This document shows positions 61,601-64,000 of a stretch of 64,000 nucleotides of DNA, piece by piece (positions within the stretch are counted from its first letter, which is position 1; each line of letters opens with the position of its first letter). The stretch is from NCBI GenBank assembly GCA_018873245.2, contig JAEMBT020000006.1, positions 12,284,387 to 12,348,386 of the forward strand, given 5' to 3'. Position numbers and translations under genes: made by a program. The DNA comes from Archegozetes longisetosus. Taxonomy: Eukaryota > Arthropoda > Arachnida > Sarcoptiformes > Trhypochthoniidae. The notes beneath the pieces are model-generated. The model was not told where the DNA came from. It saw only the letters and a list, made by a program, of their open reading frames with translations, and ran no database searches.

Positions 61601-62410
61601 CACCGCAACTTTTGATCATTTACGATGTGATGGGTTCTTATTATATTGTTTTCTAGTCAGAAAAATATCCCATTGAACGTGAACACGCGTTTAAAAATCA
61701 GTAAATTTGCCAAGTAATTCTCACACTTTAGAATAGTTTTCAAATAAAATACTAGTAATTAAAAATTAAGAAAGTTAAGTGAAATTTCGTTTAGCATTTT
61801 TGTTCTGTACAATATTTAATGATAAAGACAACATTTTCTAATTATCGATATTTAAGCAATCAATTCGATTTTATATTAATGTAACAAATATTTAGATTTT
61901 AAATTTTATTTTCTATTAATTTATCGAACAAAATGTCTGAACATATGTCAACAGTCATAATCATTGATTGTTGAAATAAAATATTCACAGAAAAGTGATA
62001 AAATACCCTACCTATAGATGTTATAAACTAGTTTAAATGCTATTATTCTTTACTTTACTCCAAAATGAATTACTCGGATCGTAACTTGTCAAAATTTGAA
62101 GTACATAAATGAACAGCTGCCATAGTATTGCATGTATTTTATAAATTGTAATCATGTATAAAAAATAACTATTACAATATCATTATTACCAAATGAATAA
62201 TCAATTTGCTCACTTATAACTTGAGATGTTATTCTTTTGTTAGATAAAACACTATTTTGTTGATAAATTGTTAAAATAAATGTCAATTTCGTCGTTAAAA
62301 ATAATGCAATTATAGAATAGTGGGGTTATTTTCATCACTATTAACATTATCTTGACTACGAGTGAAATCAAAGTGTTGAACTACGGTAAGTTTTGAGATA
62401 TTTTCTGTAG

Positions 62411-62806
62411 TTAATCGACGTCTTCTATCAGCGAGAATTGCCTTGTACATAAAAAAGATCGCCTGACATTCCCCGAAATCAGAGGTGCATATAAACGATG
62501 GGACACATTTTTCCTTGTTGTAAATTTTTTAAGGTCTGGATTTCGAGCCAAAGATGCATTGAGTTTTTCGAGCGGACGTTCATTCAATTGTTCATTAACG
62601 TCTTTTAAAATCTTCAGCTGTTGTCCCATTGATAAAGATTTTTTCTCGAGTTGTTTATTAGCAATTGGTATGAAGTGAAACTTGTGGAGGCATAAAATTT
62701 GGTCCTGAAGTGACTTCATTTTCACCAATTGTTTAGCATGTCTCACACAAAGTGAATCATCTTTTAAGTTATCCAAAAATATTAAAACTTTTTCAAAGTT
62801 ATTCAA
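62411..62806 (-). other. unassigned 131-codon open frame
   Basis: Lys/Leu-rich and likely helical: HAKQLVKMKSLQDQILCLHK, LEKKSLSMGQQLKILKDVNE and LEKLNASLARNPDLKKF. No signal peptide. There is no ATG at its beginning (the first Met is internal), so it could be an exon of a larger or decayed gene. I do not recognise it. Confidence 0.35.
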
Positions 62807-63189
62807 ATAATGAAAAAAGGGTACTCAACCGATTTGAACACCGAGTAATGACGATCTCAGAAAGAAGAGATTTCTCAAAATATTCCCTGAACACTTGCCG
62901 ACGATAAGGAGACTTCGTAAGAATGAATATAAATGAAAAATTTTCTTGATTTCGATGCAGTAAAGTGTACTTAAACTATTCTATCAAACAAATAATATAA
63001 AACACTTAACTGCATTCAACAAATAAAATTCGACTTTCTAGTTCAACATTTTCTTAAGTTAAAACTTATTTTTCAAACAAGATAGTACGCAGAATAGGTT
63101 TTTATTCATTTTATCAAACTTATTAATATAATTATGTCATATTTGTCTTGAGATCAACTTAATAATGGGTTACCTGACCTATTACCTGA

Positions 63190-63390
63190 AGCTGAGTGAA
63201 GCTGAGGTCACTTTTCATCAATATATCGTTGGACTCAGCTTATCAAGACCTATCCAATGATATGTGTTAAGGGGTAAAAATTTGTGGTCATAGGTCAGAG
63301 GTCAAGGTAACCCTGGGTGAACCCGAGGTCAAAGGTCATCATGTATGGTATCGTTAAACTCAATTGACGAGACATTCCAACGACATATGA
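63190..63390 (+). repeat. AGGTCA-rich segment
   Basis: Repeated AGGTCA units, including GAGGTCACTT, ATAGGTCAGAGGTCAAGG and GAGGTCAAAGGTCATC, in a G+C-richer patch. A related GAGGTCAAAGGTTA is in the foldback at 29.7 kb, so this may be a dispersed repeat. AGGTCA-A-AGGTCA also has the form of a nuclear-receptor DR1 site. Confidence 0.4.
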
Positions 63391-63911
63391 CTCGTTGATA
63401 TAGGTTAATTGGAACATCCTTTATTTGCCAACTTTCACTGAACATTCACCCCAAAACAACTGATTAAAAATTTGAAAGCTTAAAAAACTTTCACCATGCA
63501 AGAAAGCGTGCTTAAAGGATCAAAACTATGAGACTTTATTATCTTTGAGTACACATACAGACTACATGTACAAATACATACATGTACAGACTCAGTACTC
63601 AGTCATTCATATTTCCTCCACAGAAAATCTGAAATTACCTTTTTGTATTTTTATGTATTTAGCTCAAAATTCTCTGGATTCAAATTCACATTAATTTAAA
63701 CACTTTCAATTATTTATACATTTTTCAAGTCCGAAAAGTGCTTATTAAGAAATATGAGCCACAACCTAATTCCAGTAGTTTTTAAAAATCACTTTACTGT
63801 CCATCAGATACTTTTCGCGATCCACCATTTGGGAACACCCAGTCTAAGGTATACACTAATAGCCTGTCTATGGGCGTTAATGAAAAGATTTTCCGCAAAG
63901 TTAAACCACAA

Positions 63912-64000
63912 TCTAAAGAATTATTATGGTACTTAAAGCTGTGGGTGAAAGACATTTTACTTTAGTTCAAAATCAGATCCAAACATACAGTCATGCTCGG
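63912..64000 (+). repeat. flank repeat, copy 2 (end of window)
   Basis: Matches 55855-55950 (AAAGAATTATTAT, AAGCTGTGGG, AGTCATGCTCGG), about 8.05 kb downstream. In copy 1 an ADH exon follows about 230 bases later; the window ends before that point here. Confidence 0.65.

Overview
The window is nuclear DNA of an arthropod, roughly 70% A+T. The signs are protein-coding genes with many short GT-AG introns (55 bases in two introns of the alcohol dehydrogenase gene), degenerate TTAGG repeats (the usual arthropod telomere motif) in one place, and a dense load of piggyBac, hAT, Tc1/mariner/pogo and Gypsy elements. The small secreted Cys-rich families would fit an arachnid or mite, but I cannot name the species.

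Layout. 1-5.1 kb: no gene seen, two foldback elements. 5.1-10.7 kb: a four-exon CCDC149 gene on + with an intronless secreted Ser/Thr-rich repeat protein nested on - in its second intron. 10.86-15.05 kb and 33.21-37.39 kb: the two arms of a 4.2-kb inverted repeat. Each arm carries a head-to-head pair of secreted Cys-rich genes, here called family A and family B. 15-33 kb: the spacer, filled with a GTGCTCG-rich element, a dead hAT split by a MITE, a solo LTR holding an intact piggyBac, a broken Gypsy element with another solo LTR inside, a 2-kb TIR element with a nested foldback around TTAGG repeats, and fragments of an inhibitor-of-apoptosis gene, an alcohol dehydrogenase and a mariner. 37.8-44.8 kb: a foldback with GACCGAC ends, then three nested Tc1/mariner/pogo elements. 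46.6-52 kb: two more intact family B genes and one intact family A gene. 54.8-64 kb: a pogo-like MITE and a tandem array of decaying ADH units, each with a family A remnant and one split by a mariner-like element. The upstream flank of the first ADH unit recurs at the very end of the window.

The biology worth attention is the secreted gene cluster. I count four copies of family B with one conserved five-exon structure, and three substantial plus two remnant copies of family A. Between the palindrome arms, several introns and the intergenic DNA are nearly identical, whereas exons differ by about 4-6%, mostly by amino-acid replacements. That pattern suggests fast adaptive change in secreted proteins (effectors, salivary, venom, immune or reproductive), but the function is not readable from sequence.
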